A stretch of DNA of 64,000 nt, taken from positions 121,096 to 185,095 of the forward strand of contig UBNQ01000013.1 in NCBI GenBank assembly GCA_900466875.1, given 5' to 3'. Made by a program: the position numbers and the translations under genes. The notes under the pieces are model-generated. The model was not told the DNA's origin. It worked only from the letters and a program-made list of their open reading frames with translations, and made no database searches. Every line of letters begins with the position of its first letter. Position 1 is the first letter of the stretch. Shown piece after piece: positions 61,599-64,000 of the stretch. The stretch is from Hyphomicrobiales bacterium. Lineage in GTDB: Bacteria > Pseudomonadota > Alphaproteobacteria > Rhizobiales > Rhizobiaceae.

Positions 61599-64000
61599 AT
61601 GACGAGCTCGCCGAAAGCCGGCAACGACGAAGCGCCATTGGTCGATCGCGGCAGCCGCGGCGGCACGGTTGTCCGGATCGTCCTTCTGGCGATGGTTCTG
61701 CTTGGCGTCGCCATCGCCTTTATCGTCTTCCAGCAGGCGCTGGATAACGAGGTCGTCCTTGGCCTTCTCGGCATCCTGGCTATGGTCGGGATTTTCTTCA
61801 TCGTTTCGTCGCTGATCGGCTTGGTCGAGGTCATGCCGCAGTCGCGCTCCGACGAGCTTGCCCGTAGTTTTCTGGCAAGCCACCCGGACGGGATCGTCGT
61901 CACCGACGCCAAGGGCCGGATTGTGTACGCCAATACCGCTTATGGTCGGATGACCGGAGCCTCCAACAGCCGCAACGTCCAGTCGCTGGAAACGCTGCTG
62001 TCGAAGACGCGCGAATCGACCGAGGCCCTCTACCGCCTGACGGCAGCGCTGCGGGAAGGTCGCGAGGGCCACGAGGAATTCCGCCTGCTGCAGCCGCTCG
62101 GCCGCCTGACCGGCAACGGCTCGGACGCGCATTGGTATCGCCTGAAAGCCCGTCTGCTCGGCAATGCCGGCCGCAACGCGCTCGATATCTGGGAAATCAC
62201 CGACATCACCTCGGAACGGGATGACCAGGAGCGCTTTTTCCGCGAATTGCAGAATGCCATCGATTATCTCGATCACGCCCCGGTCGGTTTCTTCTCCGCC
62301 GGCAAGAAAGGCGAAATCTTTTATCTCAATGCGACCCTTGCCGAATGGCTCGGTCTGGACCTGACGAAATTCACCCCGCAATCGATGATGATTTCGGATC
62401 TCGTAGCAGGCGAGGGCATGGCGCTCATCCAGTCCGTGCAGGCCGCACCCGGACTGAAGCGGACGGAGACGCTGGAGCTCGACCTTCGCCGCGCCAACGG
62501 CCAGAGCCTTCCGGCAAAGCTTGTGCACAATGTCAGCGCCATGCGCGATGGAGCGCCGGGCGAAAGCCGCACTATCGTGCTGATGCGCGCCAAGGGTGCC
62601 GAAGCCGACCAGTCGGCGTCCGCCATGCGCTTCACCCGCTTCTTCAACAACACGCCGATGGCGATCGCCTCGGTGGATGGAAACGGCAAGATTCTCCGCA
62701 TCAACGCGCCGTTCCTGCGGCTTTTCGCCGGTGTTGTATCGCGCGATGAGGTCGATGCCGGAGGCGCCGAATTGGAGCGCATCGTGCACGACAGCGCCCG
62801 CGAGACGCTGATGGAAGCGCTCGCTGCCGCCAAGGACCGCCAAGGTGACATTGCACCGATCGAAACCCGCCATCCGGGCGACGAAAACCGTTACGTCCGC
62901 TTCTACGTCAATGCCGTGATCGACGAGAGCGACGAGGCGCCGGAAGAAGTGGCGATCGTTTATGCCGTCGAGACGACCGAGCAGAAGGCGCTCGAGACGC
63001 AGATGGCGCAGACACAGAAGCTGAATGCCGTCGGCACGCTTGCAGGTGGTATCGCCCACGATTTCAACAACGTTCTGACGGCAATCCTGCTGTCATCCGA
63101 TCATCTTCTTCTTCAGGCCCGTCCTTCCGACGCGAGCTTCGCCGATCTGATGGAGATCAAGCGCAACGCCAACAGGGCGGCCGTTCTGGTGCGCCAGCTG
63201 CTGGCTTTCTCGCGCAAGCAGACGATGCGTCCGGCCGTGCTCAACCTGACGGACGTGGTTGGTGACCTGCGCATGCTCGTCGACCGGCTGATTTCCGGCA
63301 CCAATGTCAAGCTGGAGGTCGATTACGGCCGCGATCTCTGGCCGGTCCGCACCGATCTGTCGCAATTCGAGCAGGTGCTGATCAATCTCTGTGTCAACGC
63401 GCGCGACGCCATGCCGAGCGGCGGCACGATCGTGATCAAGACCCGCAACGTGACGTCCGACGATGCCGGAAGCTTCCAGCAGGCAGATCTGCCATCGGAA
63501 GATTTCGTCATGGTCGAGGTCTCCGACGGCGGCACGGGCATTCCGCCCGAGATCATGGACAAGATTTTCGAGCCCTTCTTCACCACCAAGGAAGTGGGCA
63601 AGGGGACGGGTCTCGGCCTCGCGATGGTATACGGTATCATCAAGCAGTCGGGCGGCTACATCTATCCGGAATCGGAAATGGGCAAGGGAACCAGCTTCCG
63701 CATCTTCCTGCCGCGCCATATTCCCGAAATTCAGCCGGTTTCTCTCGCGCCCACAGTGATCGACGGGTCAGCTGGCGGCACGGCGAAGGCGGTGACGACC
63801 GCTGCAGCCTCGGCTGCCGAGCCGGTCGACCTGACCGGAAAATCCGCAGTCGTTCTGCTGGTGGAGGACGAAGAAGCTGTCCGTCGCGGCGGCAAGCGCA
63901 TGCTGGAAACGCGCGGTTACACCGTCCACGAGGCCGGCTCGGGCACCGAGGCGCTCGACATCATGGAAGAACTTGAGGGCAAGGTGGATATCGTCGTGTC
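61599..64000 (+). CDS. cckA: Hybrid cell-cycle histidine kinase CckA (partial)
   Basis: Membrane hybrid kinase that heads the CckA-ChpT-CtrA phosphorelay. The frame runs from ATG 61599 (GAGG five bases upstream) to the window edge, 800 residues. Two membrane helices at about 24-45 and 50-75 ([20 protein letters not shown]), PAS-like sensor domains ([20 protein letters not shown] near 93; [19 protein letters not shown] near 348), HisKA with the phospho-His at 487 ([19 protein letters not shown]), HATPase ([33 protein letters not shown]), and the start of the receiver domain ([15 protein letters not shown]), cut before the phospho-Asp. The match to CckA is strong. Confidence 0.95.
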   Translation, partial: MTSSPKAGNDEAPLVDRGSRGGTVVRIVLLAMVLLGVAIAFIVFQQALDNEVVLGLLGILAMVGIFFIVSSLIGLVEVMPQSRSDELARSFLASHPDGIVVTDAKGRIVYANTAYGRMTGASNSRNVQSLETLLSKTRESTEALYRLTAALREGREGHEEFRLLQPLGRLTGNGSDAHWYRLKARLLGNAGRNALDIWEITDITSERDDQERFFRELQNAIDYLDHAPVGFFSAGKKGEIFYLNATLAEWLGLDLTKFTPQSMMISDLVAGEGMALIQSVQAAPGLKRTETLELDLRRANGQSLPAKLVHNVSAMRDGAPGESRTIVLMRAKGAEADQSASAMRFTRFFNNTPMAIASVDGNGKILRINAPFLRLFAGVVSRDEVDAGGAELERIVHDSARETLMEALAAAKDRQGDIAPIETRHPGDENRYVRFYVNAVIDESDEAPEEVAIVYAVETTEQKALETQMAQTQKLNAVGTLAGGIAHDFNNVLTAILLSSDHLLLQARPSDASFADLMEIKRNANRAAVLVRQLLAFSRKQTMRPAVLNLTDVVGDLRMLVDRLISGTNVKLEVDYGRDLWPVRTDLSQFEQVLINLCVNARDAMPSGGTIVIKTRNVTSDDAGSFQQADLPSEDFVMVEVSDGGTGIPPEIMDKIFEPFFTTKEVGKGTGLGLAMVYGIIKQSGGYIYPESEMGKGTSFRIFLPRHIPEIQPVSLAPTVIDGSAGGTAKAVTTAAASAAEPVDLTGKSAVVLLVEDEEAVRRGGKRMLETRGYTVHEAGSGTEALDIMEELEGKVDIVV

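Noticed and set aside
61518..63059. 513-codon minus-strand frame opposite cckA
   Set aside because: Shadow of the cckA coding sequence; no start signal or domain.

Overview
The window is a gene-dense stretch of a Rhizobiaceae chromosome (Agrobacterium / Rhizobium / Neorhizobium group; species not determinable from sequence alone). The evidence is the high GC content, an alphaproteobacterial gene set (CckA, a DksA with a degraded zinc finger, class II DAHP synthase, a malic enzyme fused to a phosphotransacetylase-like domain, cobalamin-controlled bluB) and, above all, a 2103-residue coiled-coil protein matching the Growth Pole Ring protein (GPR, called RgsE in Sinorhizobium). No rRNA, tRNA, CRISPR array, insertion sequence, integrase or phage gene was seen. 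The region looks like vertically inherited core genome rather than an accessory island.

Layout. 1-1761: amino-acid ABC importer (permease cut by the window edge, then its binding protein). 2209-4551: OmpA-domain protein with a very long Gln/Glu/Pro/Arg repeat region. 4603-6640: operon of an EamA transporter, mobA and mobB. 6867-9416: chemoreceptor. 9562-11974: TPP riboswitch and thiMED salvage operon, facing moaA (11961-13007). 13172-16033: DUF971 protein, Kef-type antiporter and PPOX flavoprotein operon. 16081-18827: GGDEF protein and fumC. 19132-25041: L,D-transpeptidase, gph, rpiA, a DUF2059 protein and gor. 25072-30318: two separate Tad/TadE-type loci flanking class II DAHP synthase. 30522-34023: nadE, a TolB-like propeller, a cobalamin riboswitch and bluB. 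34024-40451: a secreted hypothetical, malic enzyme, an LpxH-like phosphoesterase, an MFS transporter and a dipeptide epimerase. 40563-45187: Mla-type lipid transport operon and a small P-loop kinase. 45264-51575: gpr. 52033-52870: Hpt protein and a 2Fe-2S ferredoxin. 53228-55715: DUF922 protease and folP-folB-folK. 55823-61344: a secreted hypothetical, ycjX-ycjF, a SixA-like phosphatase, dksA and fliO. 61599-64000: cckA, cut by the right edge.

Themes. Cofactor synthesis is over-represented: thiamine, molybdopterin, NAD, dimethylbenzimidazole/B12 and folate. Two of these units have recognisable riboswitches. Envelope and polar-growth functions are the second theme: GPR, L,D-transpeptidase, Mla transporter, OmpA protein, dipeptide epimerase and LpxH-like enzyme. 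Cell-cycle phosphorelay parts (CckA and a stand-alone Hpt protein divergent from gpr, with TTAA-type CtrA-like sites between them) form the third.

I found no clear-cut undescribed system. The best leads are: the recent 165-bp in-frame duplication inside gpr; the gpr/hpt divergent control region; the competing helices of the thiM riboswitch; the repeat-rich OmpA protein; two Tad-type loci without an assembly ATPase; and a perfect inverted repeat directly in front of the MFS start codon. Many long open frames opposite real genes are codon-bias shadows and were not annotated.
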